A DNA stretch of 64,000 nucleotides from Gayadomonas joobiniege G7 (GTDB taxonomy: Bacteria; Pseudomonadota; Gammaproteobacteria; Enterobacterales; Alteromonadaceae): the NCBI RefSeq assembly GCF_000300815.1, contig NZ_AMRX01000004.1:23510-87509 (forward strand), written 5' to 3'. Under the pieces are notes generated by a model. It was not told the origin of the DNA, searched no databases, and worked only from the letters and a program-made list of their open reading frames with translations. Both the position numbers and the translations under genes were made by a program. Positions 26,098 to 37,861 of the stretch are shown piece after piece (position 1 is the first letter of the stretch; every line of letters begins with the position of its first letter).

Positions 26098-26700
26098 TTA
26101 GGCAAGCCATTTAGGCAGTTTGTTTTCGTATGCCTGAATGTCGTCTACAAATTGTAATGTCCAGCCGATTGAGTCTAAGCCATTGACCAAACAATGTTTA
26201 TGAAAATCATTGATATCAAAACGATATACTTGGCCATTGACAGTTAGTATTTGCTCAGGTAAATCAATGTTAAAAACAACGTCTGCATCACTATTAACCG
26301 CTTGAAATAAGCTTTCAATTTCAGTTTCTGACAGCTTTATCGGTAAAATCTGGTTATTCATGCAGTTGCCATAAAAGATATCAGCAAAGCTGCTTGCAAT
26401 AACCACATCAAAACCATAATCTTTAATTGCCCAAGGCGCATGTTCTCGACTTGAACCACAGCCAAAGTTATCGCGTGATAAAAGCACATTTGCACCTTGA
26501 TATTGAGGTTTATTTAATTCAAAATCAGGGTTAGGTTGATCACCTGCTTCGTCTAGATAGCGCCAGTCATGGAATAAATGAATGCCAAAACCTGTACGAT
26601 CCACTTTCTGTAAAAACTGTTTAGGAATAATTTGATCGGTATCGACATTAGATTTGTCTAATGGCGCTACTTTGCCTTTAATTTGGGTTATGCCCGACAT
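26098..26700 (-). CDS. leuD: 3-isopropylmalate dehydratase small subunit
   Basis: This 200-aa subunit pairs with LeuC to isomerise 2-isopropylmalate to 3-isopropylmalate in leucine synthesis. Family signatures are [11 protein letters not shown] and [19 protein letters not shown]. The length matches E. coli LeuD (201). Its ATG overlaps the leuC stop by one base (TAATG), indicating coupled translation. It is the last gene of leuABCD and is followed by a terminator. Confidence 0.97.
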   Translation of the reverse strand: MSGITQIKGKVAPLDKSNVDTDQIIPKQFLQKVDRTGFGIHLFHDWRYLDEAGDQPNPDFELNKPQYQGANVLLSRDNFGCGSSREHAPWAIKDYGFDVVIASSFADIFYGNCMNNQILPIKLSETEIESLFQAVNSDADVVFNIDLPEQILTVNGQVYRFDINDFHKHCLVNGLDSIGWTLQFVDDIQAYENKLPKWLA

Positions 26701-28108
26701 TATTTATCTCCCATCAGTTGACGAATATCTACAAAGTGACCACTCACGGCAGCTGCTGCAGCCATTGCTGGGCTGACTAAGTGAGTACGACCGCCACGGC
26801 CTTGACGCCCTTCAAAGTTCCGATTTGAAGTGGACGCACAGCGTTCTTCAAAACCAAGTTTATCGTCGTTCATGGCTAAACACATAGAACAACCAGGTAA
26901 ACGCCATTCAAAACCAGCAGCGATGAAAATCTTATCTAAACCTTCTTCTTCAGCTTGTTTGCGCACTTGACCAGAACCCGGAACCACAAGTGCTTCGATG
27001 CCTGTTGGTACTCGACGGCCTTCCGCTACTTTCGCTGCTTCGCGTAAATCTTCAATTCGGCTGTTGGTACAAGAGCCAATAAAAACTTTATCAACTTTTA
27101 AATCAGTTAATCTTTGGCCGGCTTTAATGCCCATGTATTTTAATGCTGCAGCGGCTGACGCTTGTTCAACTGGGTTGCCAAAACTTTCGGGTGCAGGTAC
27201 AGGACTGTCGATACCTATCACTTGGCCTGGGTTGGTGCCCCAAGTGACCTGAGGACTGATCTCTTCAGCTTTTAAGTTAACCACAGTATCAAATTTAGCA
27301 TCTGGATCAGACTTTAATGTTTTCCAATACGCAACCGCCGCTTCAAAATCTTCACCTTTAGGTGCAAACTCACGATCGCGAACGTATTCAATTGTTGTCT
27401 CGTCGGGTGCGACCAAACCGGCTTTAGCACCAGCTTCGATACTCATGTTACAAATGGTCATGCGCGCTTCCATTGATAAGGCCTCAATGGCTTCACCACA
27501 GTATTCAATGACATGGCCGGTCGCGCCATCCATGCCGATTTTACCGATAATAGCCAAAATAATGTCTTTGGCTGAAACCCCGAAAGGTAACTGGCCGTTG
27601 ACTTCAACCTTCATTGTTTTGTAGCGATTTTGTTTTAGCGTTTGTGTCGCTAATACATGTTCTACTTCTGAAGTGCCAATACCAAATGCTAAAGCGCCGA
27701 AGGCTCCATGAGTAGCAGTATGAGAGTCACCACAAACAATAGTTGTGCCTGGCAGGGTGATACCCAATTCAGGACCGATCACATGCACTATGCCTTGTTT
27801 TAAGTGACCAACACTATATAAACGAACACCAAACTCTTCACAGTTTGATTGCAAGGTTTGCATTTGAATACGTGCCATAGGGGCAGCAGCATCAATCGCA
27901 ATCGATTGAGTCGATACATTGTGATCCATAGTAGCGAATGTTTTTTCAGGGCAGTGAACCGGGCGATTTTTTTCTCTTAACCCTGCAAACGCTTGCGGAG
28001 AGGTTACTTCATGAACCAAATGACGGTCGATATAAATTAGCGGTGTTTCACCTGCTTCAGCACGCACTATATGTGCGTCGTAAATTTTTTCGTATAAAGT
28101 TTTAGCCA

Positions 28109-28109
<1 letters not shown>
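26700..28109 (-). CDS. leuC: 3-isopropylmalate dehydratase large subunit
   Basis: This 469-aa aconitase-family subunit carries the [4Fe-4S] cluster; ligand cysteines are in GSCTNSR and [11 protein letters not shown]. It also shows [14 protein letters not shown]. The length matches E. coli LeuC (466). It overlaps leuB at its start and leuD at its end by one base each. It works in the cytosol as a LeuC-LeuD heterodimer. Confidence 0.97.
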
Positions 28110-29227
<1,118 letters not shown>

Positions 29228-29234
29228 TTACCAC

Positions 29235-30779
29235 TTATTTTTGTTTGGCTTTTTTCTGCAACTCTATCTCATCGGCTCGATGCGCTAAATTCATTACATT
29301 TAATAAAGCTTGAGCTGATGATTCTACGATGTCGGTTGAAAGACCAAATCCGCGGAATTTCTGACCTTTGTATTTTACAATAATATCTGTTTGGGCCTGG
29401 GCATCTTCACCGCCCGTTTTAGCAGCGATTGCATAATCAACGACGGTTAAATCCATATCGACTAAATCTAATAAAGCGCGATAGGTTGCATCCACTGGGC
29501 CATTCCCAATTGCAGAACCTTTAATTATACCATCGCCAACCTTTAATTTAACCCCCGCAAGTGCAGTTTCGTCGGTTCCAGAGACCGCATTTAAATAAAT
29601 TAGTTGATAATGTTGTTTATCAAGCTGTTGTTGATTGAAATATAAGAGTGCTTCTAGGTCATAATCAAATACTTGGCCTTTGCGATCTGCGAGTTTCAAA
29701 AAGCTGGCATACAGTTCGTCTAAATCATAGCTGAGCTCACTATATCCCATAGTTTGCATTCTATGTTTAATGACATGGCGGCCGCTGCGTGAGGTCATAT
29801 TTAAATCGTTAGTGCTTTTACCAATGCTTTCAGGGGTGATGATTTCATAGGTGTTTTTAGCTTTTAAAACACCATCCTGGTGAATGCCAGACGAGTGGCT
29901 AAAGGCGTTGGCTCCAACAATGGCTTTATTGGGCTGAACAGGCATATTACAGAGTTGACTAACCAGTCGTGATGTATGATAGATTTCTTTATGATTTATA
30001 CGACTATTTGCAGCGAATAAGTCACCGCGTGTGTTTAAAATCATGGCGACTTCTTCTAGCGAGCAGTTGCCGGCACGCTCACCAATACCATTGATGGTAC
30101 ATTCAATTTGACGCGCACCTGCTTGCACGGCAGAGATTGAGTTCGCCACGGCCAAACCTAAATCATTATGGCAATGAACCGAAATGACGGCTTGATCAAT
30201 GTTTGGGACTCGGTTAAATAAATTATCGATAATGCCGCCAAATTCGCTCGGTATCGTATAACCGACAGTATCTGGAATGTTGACTGTCGTCGCCCCGGCT
30301 TTTATTGCAGCTTCGACCATGCGGCATAAGTTATCGATCGGTGTACGACCAGCATCTTCACATGAGAATTCAACATCATCTGTGAACTTTCGGGCATATT
30401 TAACCGCATTCACGCCCATTTCTAATACTTGGTCAAAGTTGCGTTTTAACTTTTGTTCAACGTGAATGGTTGAGGTAGAAATAAAGGTGTGGATACGAAA
30501 ACGCTCGGCTACGCTCAACGATTGAGCACAGGCATCTATGTCTTTTTCAACGGCTCTGGCCAGACCACAAACGACAGAGTTTTTAACTTGTTGCGCAATG
30601 CTGCGGACAGATTCAAAATCGCCAGGGCTCGAGACCGGAAAGCCGGCTTCCATGACATCCACCCCTAAGCGCTCTAACGCCAGTGCAATTTGCAATTTTT
30701 CTCGTACTGATAAGCTTGCAGATAATGCTTGCTCGCCATCGCGTAAAGTCGTGTCAAAAATGATCACATTATCAGTCAT
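29235..30779 (-). CDS. leuA: 2-isopropylmalate synthase
   Basis: It condenses acetyl-CoA with 2-oxoisovalerate, the first step of leucine synthesis. The 514-aa protein has the catalytic barrel ([10 protein letters not shown] at the start, [21 protein letters not shown]) and the C-terminal LeuA allosteric domain (~390-505) that gives leucine feedback inhibition. ATG 30779 has AGGAG about 8 bases upstream. The leader peptide and attenuator upstream control the whole operon. Confidence 0.97.
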   Translation of the reverse strand: MTDNVIIFDTTLRDGEQALSASLSVREKLQIALALERLGVDVMEAGFPVSSPGDFESVRSIAQQVKNSVVCGLARAVEKDIDACAQSLSVAERFRIHTFISTSTIHVEQKLKRNFDQVLEMGVNAVKYARKFTDDVEFSCEDAGRTPIDNLCRMVEAAIKAGATTVNIPDTVGYTIPSEFGGIIDNLFNRVPNIDQAVISVHCHNDLGLAVANSISAVQAGARQIECTINGIGERAGNCSLEEVAMILNTRGDLFAANSRINHKEIYHTSRLVSQLCNMPVQPNKAIVGANAFSHSSGIHQDGVLKAKNTYEIITPESIGKSTNDLNMTSRSGRHVIKHRMQTMGYSELSYDLDELYASFLKLADRKGQVFDYDLEALLYFNQQQLDKQHYQLIYLNAVSGTDETALAGVKLKVGDGIIKGSAIGNGPVDATYRALLDLVDMDLTVVDYAIAAKTGGEDAQAQTDIIVKYKGQKFRGFGLSTDIVESSAQALLNVMNLAHRADEIELQKKAKQK

Positions 30780-30821
30780 ACCCGTACTCCTAAATAGCTC
30801 ATTAATTTTTTACGTTGGCAA

Positions 30822-30846
30822 TAAAAAACCCGTGCATGGCACGGGC
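30822..30846 (-). terminator. leu attenuator (intrinsic terminator before leuA)
   Basis: On the minus strand CCCGTGC, a CAT loop and GCACGGG form a 7-bp GC-rich stem (30845-30839 and 30835-30829) followed by six T. It lies 44 bases before the leuA start and 33 bases after the leader stop. GCACGG inside the leader (30902-30897) can pair with the terminator's first arm CCGTGC (30844-30839), giving a competing antiterminator. This is the classic attenuator layout. Confidence 0.85.
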
Positions 30847-30878
30847 TTTTTATTGAGATATCTTGTATGTTGTACTTT

Positions 30879-30947
30879 TTATAAACGCTCAATATACCGT
30901 GCACGAATATGCTGTGGGCTGAATAACAGACTGAGTCGTAACAACAT
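30879..30947 (-). CDS. leuL: leu operon leader peptide
   Basis: This 22-codon ORF starts ATG TTG TTA CGA CTC AGT CTG TTA, so leucine occupies positions 2, 3, 5, 7 and 8 (peptide MLLRLSLLF...) and position 22. AAGG lies about 10 bases upstream. It sits between the promoter and an intrinsic terminator ahead of leuA. When charged leucyl-tRNA is scarce, a ribosome stalled on these codons would free the leader to form the antiterminator and leuABCD would be transcribed. The peptide is too short for ordinary gene finders; its sequence need not be conserved except for the leucines. Confidence 0.88.
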   Translation of the reverse strand: MLLRLSLLFSPQHIRARYIERL

Positions 30948-30982
30948 GATAAAATAGCCTTAAAAAATAAGAATATTAAGTT

Positions 30983-31011
30983 ATTTTGGTTATATTCGTG
31001 CAATATGTCAA
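30983..31011 (-). promoter_or_regulatory. leu operon promoter
   Basis: On the minus strand a perfect -35 TTGACA (31011-31006) and CAAAAT (30988-30983) are 17 bases apart. Transcription would begin near 30976, some 29 bases before leuL. The -10 is weak (4 of 6), so the position is a best guess. Confidence 0.6.
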
Positions 31012-31108
31012 CTGCAAAGCCCGGGCAATATTCAAACAAGTGTTTGACGATTTGTCTTTGTGAAAGCATTTTGCCGCTGGGTGGTCTATTAAATGAGAGT
31101 TTAAACAC

Positions 31109-32047
31109 ATGGTCAGCAAAATAGGGCAGAGCACACCTCAAGTGCCCCCATTATTGGCAAAGCGCCATCAACAAACTGAGCCGGCAGAGGCAAGCATGAA
31201 AGCCACTGAAGTTAAGGCTAAAGTGGTGGCTGGCAGCCAAGTGTCGAACCGAGCAGCCGCTGTGATCAAGCAATTAGCAAAAAAATATGTCTCGGATGAA
31301 GCTGCGGACAAAAAAGGATTAACTTTAGACGCTAGAGCGCAGCGGCGAAAACGCTTGGAAGATGCGCGTAAACAACAAAACATAGAAGCAATTTTACACC
31401 AAGCAGCAGAATATGTTGATGAAAGAGAATGCCAGGACCGCTTAGATGAAGATTGGCTGTATCAATTTTTTAGTTTAGCTGAAAGCATCTTCGCACAACC
31501 AATGCAGGCGTTATGGGGTAAAATTTTAGCAATGCAGACGATGCGCCCTGGCAGTTTTTCGTTGCGCGCACTAAATGCGCTAAAACAAATGACACATAGA
31601 GAAGCCCTTATTTTTCAGCGCGCTTGCGCGTTATCATTAAAAGACGGCAAACATACAGGGGGCAGAATTATCAGTGGCTGTTATCGCCTGCCGCCTTGGT
31701 ATCAGGTTTTTAGCGACCGCAGCAGTAAAAAGCTAAATTTAAGCCAATACCAATTAAACTACCCTGATTTGCTCACTTTAATTGATTTAAACTTACTCTA
31801 CTCTAGTGAAATTGAAAGTGTGTTATCTGTTGCTAAACCTTTGGTCCTGCAAGCGGGCAGTGAGCAATGCATTTTGCGCCCACATAGTAGTCAAACTATT
31901 GTTACTTATTACCGTTTTACACAAGCAGGCGCAGAGCTAGCGACATTATTGCCTAGCCAGCTCAACGAACAATATAAACTCCAACTAGGTGAGTCATTTG
32001 GTGGTCTATTATCGGTTGAATTTAGCGCTCGTTCTGCAAATAATTAA
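31109..32047 (+). CDS. TIGR03899 family protein
   Basis: This 312-aa protein matches what I know of the TIGR03899 family found in Vibrio and Alteromonadales. The N-terminal ~100 residues are basic and probably flexible. The core (~110-190) has DEDWLYQFFSLAESIFAQPMQALWGKILA...PGSFSLRALNALKQMT, similar to DUF2806-type domains. No signal peptide or membrane helix, so cytosolic. The function is unknown. Its 3' end overlaps the 3' end of convergent cysG by 26 bases. Confidence 0.75.
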   Translation: MVSKIGQSTPQVPPLLAKRHQQTEPAEASMKATEVKAKVVAGSQVSNRAAAVIKQLAKKYVSDEAADKKGLTLDARAQRRKRLEDARKQQNIEAILHQAAEYVDERECQDRLDEDWLYQFFSLAESIFAQPMQALWGKILAMQTMRPGSFSLRALNALKQMTHREALIFQRACALSLKDGKHTGGRIISGCYRLPPWYQVFSDRSSKKLNLSQYQLNYPDLLTLIDLNLLYSSEIESVLSVAKPLVLQAGSEQCILRPHSSQTIVTYYRFTQAGAELATLLPSQLNEQYKLQLGESFGGLLSVEFSARSANN

Positions 32048-33443
32048 CAAAAGCGTTAGTTGTTTGGTTGTGACTACTTTGATACCAATTTAATTTTGGA
32101 TGAAGTTTAACTACCTCACCGATAATAAGTAAGGTAGGACTCCCTTTTTTATGTTGTTCAAAGTCCGCCAACTGATTTAATTTGCAGCAAAAAACTTTTT
32201 GTTCGGCGGTGGTGCCGTTTTCGATGATGGCGACCGGCGTATCGGGTGACATTCCATGTTTGATTAACTCGTCTTCAATGAGGGCAGCACGGGCTAAACC
32301 CATATAAATGACCAAGGTTTGATAAGGACGCACTAACGCTTGCCAATCAGGTTGCTCACCGGCTTTGCTATTCTGGCCTGTTACAAAGACAACTTTGCGC
32401 GCATAATCACGGTGCGTTAAAGGGATGCCTGCATAACTTGCGCAGCCGGCAGCTGCGGTAACCGCAGGCACGACTTCAAATGGAATTTGCTGTTCGACTA
32501 ATGTTTCTAATTCTTCACCTCCGCGGCCAAAGATAAAAGGATCACCGCCTTTTAATCGACACACTTTTTTGCCTGATGCGGCTTGTTCGACCAATAGCTG
32601 ATTGATTTCAGTTTGCTGCTTTAAGTGTTTATTTTTTTGTTTTCCAACACAAATAAATTCTGCATCTTTTCGCGCTAAATCGAGAATTTGGGAAGATACT
32701 AAACGATCATGCACAATCACGTCAGCCATTTGCATTTTTTGCACAGCTTTTAATGTTAACAGTTCTGGGTCGCCAGGCCCAGCCCCGACCAACCAGACTT
32801 CACCTTGGGCTTGTTGGCCAGTGATCATATCGTCTACTAATTGTTCTTTTTGGTGCTCTGTTAAGCTGTCATATCGAGTCATTATGGCACTGGTAAAAAA
32901 CTTTTCCCAAAATTGTCGGCGTTCGCCAATCGAATTAAAGGCCTTTTTTATTTTATCGCGCAAGCCGCCAGCATATTCGGCAATGGCAGAAAGATTTTGC
33001 GGTAGCATGGTTTCTAACATGGCGCGAATTCGCCGTGCCAGTACTGGGCTCATACCTGCCGATGAAATAGCAATAATTAATGGCGAGCGATTAACAATAG
33101 AAGGCGTGGTATAGCGACAGATATCTGGTTGATCGACAGCATTGACGAGGATTTTATGGGTCTCGCAATAGTGATAAATTTGTTGATTAATAGCGTTATC
33201 GTCGGTCGCTGCAACGACTAAACGCATGTCCTTGATAAGCTCAGCTGCCCACGGTGATTGCCGATAGGTAAATTGTTTCTGATCGGCTAACTCTGCCAAC
33301 TCAGGACTCAATTTAGGCGCAATCACAGTCAGTTCTGCTCCGGCTTTAAGTAATGCCGAGACTTTACGACTGGCGACTTCGCCACCCCCCACCACGGCAC
33401 AAGGGAAACCACTTAAATTTAAAAATATTGGAAATTGCTGCAT
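32022..33443 (-). CDS. cysG: Siroheme synthase (multifunctional CysG)
   Basis: It makes siroheme, the cofactor of sulfite reductase, from uroporphyrinogen III. The 473-aa protein has an N-terminal NAD-dependent precorrin-2 dehydrogenase/ferrochelatase module (CAVVGGGEVASRKV, with ISSAGMSPVLARRIR around residue 128) and a C-terminal methyltransferase module (VWLVGAGPGDPELLTLKA, RLKGGDPFIFGRGGEE). ATG 33443 has AGGAT 6 bases upstream. It follows cysH by 69 bases in the same direction with a terminator between, so it may be expressed partly by readthrough or from its own promoter. Confidence 0.97.
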   Translation of the reverse strand: MQQFPIFLNLSGFPCAVVGGGEVASRKVSALLKAGAELTVIAPKLSPELAELADQKQFTYRQSPWAAELIKDMRLVVAATDDNAINQQIYHYCETHKILVNAVDQPDICRYTTPSIVNRSPLIIAISSAGMSPVLARRIRAMLETMLPQNLSAIAEYAGGLRDKIKKAFNSIGERRQFWEKFFTSAIMTRYDSLTEHQKEQLVDDMITGQQAQGEVWLVGAGPGDPELLTLKAVQKMQMADVIVHDRLVSSQILDLARKDAEFICVGKQKNKHLKQQTEINQLLVEQAASGKKVCRLKGGDPFIFGRGGEELETLVEQQIPFEVVPAVTAAAGCASYAGIPLTHRDYARKVVFVTGQNSKAGEQPDWQALVRPYQTLVIYMGLARAALIEDELIKHGMSPDTPVAIIENGTTAEQKVFCCKLNQLADFEQHKKGSPTLLIIGEVVKLHPKLNWYQSSHNQTTNAFVNYLQNER

Positions 33444-33468
33444 TTTTTATCCTGCATAACGGCTAAAC

Positions 33469-33492
33469 AAAAAACGCCCCGAAGGGCGTTTT
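33469..33492 (-). terminator. Terminator between cysH and cysG
   Basis: On the minus strand AAAACGCCC, a TTCG tetraloop and GGGCGTTTT are followed by more T (six in a row). It is a strong intrinsic terminator in form, 20 bases beyond the cysH stop, so it should limit or uncouple cysG expression from cysJIH. Confidence 0.88.
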
Positions 33493-33512
33493 AACATGAC
33501 TCATAGGCATTT

Positions 33513-34259
33513 TTATATGCCGCTGCCACCTTCGTGTAAACCACATTCTCTTTTTAGGCCAAAAAAACGGGTTTCTTCTTCGCTCATGCCTAATTCAAGT
33601 GGACGTGAAGTGTGCCAGTCCCCAACTGAAACATAACCTTGGTCCCATAGTGGATGATACGGAAGGTTGTGCTCTTTTAGGTAATAGTGCACGTCTTTGT
33701 TGGTCCAATCAATGATCGGATAAAACTTATAACGGCCACTACTAATTTGCAATACAGGTAAAGATGCACGAGAACTCGCTTGGTCACGTCGTAATCCGGT
33801 GAACCAAACTTTTGCTTGCAGTTCTTCTAATGCGCGTTTCATTGGCTCAACTTTATTAATTTGATTGTATTTTTCAATACCTTCAATGCCTTGTTCCCAA
33901 AGTTTGCCCCAGCGCTGTTCTTGCCATGCAGATGACCAAGGCGCTTGGTATACTTTTAGGTTTAAATTTAGGCGTTCTGTCAGTTGGTCAATAAAATCAT
34001 AGGTTTCTGGAAATAAATAACCAGTATCCGTTAAAACCACAGGGATTTGTTCAATTTCGCTATTGACCAAATTTAACATGACTGCAGCTTGAATACCGAA
34101 GCTAGACGACAGAATTTGGCCGTCCGGCAAATTGTTTTTTGCCCAGATAACCCTTTCTTGAGCCGATAGCGACTCAAGTGTCTGGTTAACTTTTTGCAGC
34201 GTTTCAGCTTGAACTTCAGCTGGGGCTGTTAGCAGTTCATTAAAATCAGTTTGTGACAT
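33513..34259 (-). CDS. cysH: Phosphoadenylylsulfate (PAPS) reductase
   Basis: It reduces PAPS to sulfite with thioredoxin. From the ATG at 34259 it is 248 aa (E. coli 244) and starts [10 protein letters not shown]; the open frame continues upstream through cysI but that part is not family-like. The catalytic Cys is in the C-terminal ECGLH. The paired Cys motifs of iron-sulfur APS reductases are absent, so PAPS is the likely substrate. It overlaps cysI by 14 bases, consistent with the cysJIH operon. Confidence 0.96.
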   Translation of the reverse strand: MSQTDFNELLTAPAEVQAETLQKVNQTLESLSAQERVIWAKNNLPDGQILSSSFGIQAAVMLNLVNSEIEQIPVVLTDTGYLFPETYDFIDQLTERLNLNLKVYQAPWSSAWQEQRWGKLWEQGIEGIEKYNQINKVEPMKRALEELQAKVWFTGLRRDQASSRASLPVLQISSGRYKFYPIIDWTNKDVHYYLKEHNLPYHPLWDQGYVSVGDWHTSRPLELGMSEEETRFFGLKRECGLHEGGSGI

Positions 34260-35949
34260 GAAACTCACGACCATCGTAAACAGCATTAACATAGCCTTCG
34301 CGAACGACAAAATCACCGAATCTTTCATTTTGCTGGCGATCTTTAGCGTAATGCGCAAAAAGCTTATCGATTTCGGCTAGGATCTCGTCTTCACCAATGT
34401 TTTCTTTGTACATTTGATTTAAGCGAGTGCCTTTACCGTCAGCCCCTAAATACAGGTTATATTTTCCTGGACCTTTACCAACCATGCCAATTTCGGCTAA
34501 AAATGGTCGGCCACAGCCATTTGGACAGCCTGTCATACGGGTCACGATTTCTTGTTCTTCAATGCCATGTTTTTCGGCTAAAACATCAAACTTTTCAATT
34601 AAACGAGGTAGATAGCGCTCACTCTCAGCCATTGCTAAAGCACAAGTTGGCATGGCTACACACGCAATGCTATTCAGCATAATCGGCGACAATACTTGAC
34701 CTAATAATCCGTATTGTCGGCATAAATCTTCGATTTGTTTTTTGTCTTCAGAAGCAACGTTCGCAATCATAATATTTTGATTGGCTGTCATACGATATTC
34801 GCCTTTATGGATTTTGGCGATTTCGCGTAAACCTGTTTTTAATGGGGCGCCTTCACGATCAACAATTCGGCCTGCTTCTAAAAAGACGGTTAAATGCCAT
34901 TTGTTGTCTAAACTTTCTACCCAACCAAAACGGTCGCCTTGTTGAGTAAACTCGTAATCTCGGGCCGGCTCAAATTTTTTGCCTGCTCGTTTTTCGGTTT
35001 CTTCTCGGAATTGATCAACACCTAAGGTATCAACGGTATATTTGGTTCGTGCACGCTTACGATTTTCTCGGTTGCCAAAATCGCGTTGCGTTAACATCAC
35101 TGCCTGGGCAAAATCATTAGTATCTTCTGGTTTAATAAAACCTAAAACGCGTGCTAATTGCGGATAGGTGTTTACATCACCATGGGTTGAACCCATGCCA
35201 CCACCCACTGCAACGTTAAATCCAGCTAAATTACCGTTTTCATCAGCGATGGCAATAAAGCTTAAATCGTTTGCACTGATATCTACGTCATTATGAGGTG
35301 GAACCGCAACGGCAATTTTGAACTTACGGGGTAAATAAGTGCGGCCATATACTGGTTCTTGCTCGTCTTCTGGGCTGGTTTCGATTTTTTCTTCATCTAA
35401 CCATAGCTCATAATAAGCACGGGTTTTTGGTAACAAGTGCTCAGAAATTTTGACGGCCCATTGATAAGTATCTTGCTGCAATTTTGACTCAACCGGGTTG
35501 GTATTACACATAACATTACGGTTAACGTCACCACAAGCGGCAATAGAATCTAGCTTAACTTGATATAAACCTTTAATCAGGGGCTTTAAGTTACGCTTCA
35601 AAATACCATGGTATTGAAAAGTTTGTCGCGTCGTTAAACGAATAGATGCATAATCGGTCAACTCGTCTGCAATCTCATCAATTTGTAACCATTGGGGCAT
35701 AGTGATAACACCACCAGGGATACGAGCGCGTAACATGAAAGTATGTTTAGGTTCTAATTTCTGCTTTTTACGTTCAGCACGGATGTCTCTGTCATCCTGC
35801 ATGTAAAAACCATGAAACTTAGTTAATTGAGTATCATCCTCAGCAACCGCCCCTGTGGTCTGATCGGCAAGGCTTTCTTCGAGTGTGCCACGAAGGTAGT
35901 TACTGTTAATTTTAATGTATTCGTTAGCGGCTAATTTTTTATCACTCAT
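34246..35949 (-). CDS. cysI: Sulfite reductase hemoprotein beta-component
   Basis: It reduces sulfite to sulfide with six electrons from CysJ, using siroheme coupled to a [4Fe-4S] cluster. The 567-aa protein (E. coli 570) has two sulfite/nitrite reductase repeats. Cluster cysteines lie in the [16 protein letters not shown] and [12 protein letters not shown] motifs. It overlaps cysJ by one base (TAATG) and cysH by 14. Siroheme comes from the neighbouring cysG. Confidence 0.97.
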   Translation of the reverse strand: MSDKKLAANEYIKINSNYLRGTLEESLADQTTGAVAEDDTQLTKFHGFYMQDDRDIRAERKKQKLEPKHTFMLRARIPGGVITMPQWLQIDEIADELTDYASIRLTTRQTFQYHGILKRNLKPLIKGLYQVKLDSIAACGDVNRNVMCNTNPVESKLQQDTYQWAVKISEHLLPKTRAYYELWLDEEKIETSPEDEQEPVYGRTYLPRKFKIAVAVPPHNDVDISANDLSFIAIADENGNLAGFNVAVGGGMGSTHGDVNTYPQLARVLGFIKPEDTNDFAQAVMLTQRDFGNRENRKRARTKYTVDTLGVDQFREETEKRAGKKFEPARDYEFTQQGDRFGWVESLDNKWHLTVFLEAGRIVDREGAPLKTGLREIAKIHKGEYRMTANQNIMIANVASEDKKQIEDLCRQYGLLGQVLSPIMLNSIACVAMPTCALAMAESERYLPRLIEKFDVLAEKHGIEEQEIVTRMTGCPNGCGRPFLAEIGMVGKGPGKYNLYLGADGKGTRLNQMYKENIGEDEILAEIDKLFAHYAKDRQQNERFGDFVVREGYVNAVYDGREFHVTN

Positions 35950-37751
35950 TAGTAAACATCTCTCTGATAACGTTTGTTTTTACGCATGTCGCTGACATAA
36001 GCTTCGGCCTCTTCACGGCTTTTCCCACCTTGCTGTTCGATGATGGTGACTAATGCTTCATGAACATCTTTGGCCATATATGTTGCGTCTCCACAAACAT
36101 AAAAGTAAGCACCTTTTTCTAACCACTGCCAAATATCTGCAGCTTGTTCAAGCAATCTATGTTGTACATAGATTTTTTCTTTTTGGTCCCGTGAGAAGGC
36201 CAAGTCAATGCGGTTTAAGACGTTACGTTTTAAATAATCTTGCCATTCAACTTGATATAAAAAGTCTTCGGTGAACGTCGGGTTACCAAAAAATAACCAA
36301 GTATCATTTTCGCGGTCGTTGGCGTCAATTTCTTGAATAAATGCACGGAAAGGTGCAACGCCGGTACCAGGACCAACCATGATAACAGGCGAGTTATCTT
36401 CTGGTAAACGAAAGTGGCTATGTTCAATAAAGACTTTAACTTCATCGCCTTCTTCGATCCGTTCAGCTAAATACCCAGAAGCACCGCCTTGGTGTTCTTG
36501 TCCAAACGCATCATATTTAACTAAAGCAACTGTTAAATGAACTTCTTCATCAACTTCAGCTTGGCTTGAAGCTATTGAATAAAGTCGTGGCGTTAAACGG
36601 CGTAAGCAGCTAACAAATTGTTCTGCCGCCAGTTCAGCTGGGTGTTCTCTAACAATATCAATTAATTGACGTGGTTCGATATACTCCCGCAATGCTTGGC
36701 GATCAGCCGCTAATTCTATTAACGTCTTGTTATTGGTTAATTCTGCATACTTTGCGACAAAACCTGGATGACTTAATGTCAGTTCAAAGTATTCAGTTAG
36801 CGCCTCTGTTAGCGTTAGCGTGTGCTCTTCAACTTTAATACTTGCGTTGGCATCCATCGATAATAGTTCAATCAACTCGGCAACGATAGCGGCATCATTT
36901 TTGAACCAAACACCTAACGAATCACCAGGTTGATAGGTTAACCCTGAATCAGCTAAAGATATTTCAAAATGGCGGATATCTTTTATTGAATCGCGGCCAG
37001 TGATCTTTTGGTTTGTTTCTAATGTTGCAGGGAACGGATTCTTTTTATTGTACGCTGATTCAACTGCAGTTGGTGTCGCGGCAGCAGATACGCTGACTTG
37101 AGCTGCTTGTCCTGACTGCATGTCTTTGCTCATAGCTGTAACGGCTCGTTCAATCCAAGCAGCAGCATCGGCTTCATATTCAACGTCGCAGTCAACTCTA
37201 GGTTCGATTGCAGTTGCGCCTAATTTAGCTAGGCGCTCATCAAAGTCTTTACCGGTTTGGCAGAAAAACTCATACGAAGAATCACCTAAAGACAATACAG
37301 AGTACTTAGTATTGTTTAATTTTGGTGCTTTTTTGCTGACCAAAAATTCGTGGAAATCAATTGCATCATCTGGTGGATCACCTTCACCTTGGGTACAACT
37401 TGTGATCAGAACGTGAGTTTCTGATTTTAATTCTTTATTTTTATAGTCGCCCATTGAAATGCAGCGTACATCAAGGCCTGCTGCTTTTGCAGCCGCTTCT
37501 GCTTGTTCTGCAACTCCTTTTGCGTTACCGGTTTGTGAGCCGTATAAAATAGTTAATTTATGTGCTGCAGCAGGGGCTGAGGCGGTAACATTGGCGGTTG
37601 CAGGTTGTGCTTGGCCAGATTGTGAAAGTCCAAATAAATAACCGCTAACCCAAGACAACTGGTTGGCTGACATAGAAGCGGTGATTTTATTTAACTGTGT
37701 GAGTTGCTCTTCAGTAATTGGGCTGAAGACTTGTGTGTTTTGCGACGACAT
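35949..37751 (-). CDS. cysJ: Sulfite reductase flavoprotein alpha-component
   Basis: It passes electrons from NADPH through FAD and FMN to CysI. The 600-aa protein (E. coli 599) has a flavodoxin domain (~65-205, ILYGSQTGNAKGVAEQ), an FAD-binding domain (PRLYSIASSQ) and an NADPH domain (GPGTGVAPFRAFIQE, YVCGDATYMAKDVH). I chose the ATG at 37751 with GGGA just upstream; the open frame continues to a TTG at 37763. It is the first gene of cysJIH. The 110 bases upstream should hold the CysB-controlled promoter; I cannot define the site. Confidence 0.97.
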   Translation of the reverse strand: MSSQNTQVFSPITEEQLTQLNKITASMSANQLSWVSGYLFGLSQSGQAQPATANVTASAPAAAHKLTILYGSQTGNAKGVAEQAEAAAKAAGLDVRCISMGDYKNKELKSETHVLITSCTQGEGDPPDDAIDFHEFLVSKKAPKLNNTKYSVLSLGDSSYEFFCQTGKDFDERLAKLGATAIEPRVDCDVEYEADAAAWIERAVTAMSKDMQSGQAAQVSVSAAATPTAVESAYNKKNPFPATLETNQKITGRDSIKDIRHFEISLADSGLTYQPGDSLGVWFKNDAAIVAELIELLSMDANASIKVEEHTLTLTEALTEYFELTLSHPGFVAKYAELTNNKTLIELAADRQALREYIEPRQLIDIVREHPAELAAEQFVSCLRRLTPRLYSIASSQAEVDEEVHLTVALVKYDAFGQEHQGGASGYLAERIEEGDEVKVFIEHSHFRLPEDNSPVIMVGPGTGVAPFRAFIQEIDANDRENDTWLFFGNPTFTEDFLYQVEWQDYLKRNVLNRIDLAFSRDQKEKIYVQHRLLEQAADIWQWLEKGAYFYVCGDATYMAKDVHEALVTIIEQQGGKSREEAEAYVSDMRKNKRYQRDVY

Positions 37752-37861
37752 ATTCCCAAACAATCCTAGATTAATTTATGTGCATATTTTAGAGGTATCA
37801 TTGATAACTGGAAAGAATAAATACAAATTTTTTATTTCATTTTGGAATATGCAAAATGTCG

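Noticed and set aside
34260..34358. N-terminal extension of cysH
   Set aside because: Lies inside cysI; the family start is the ATG at 34259.
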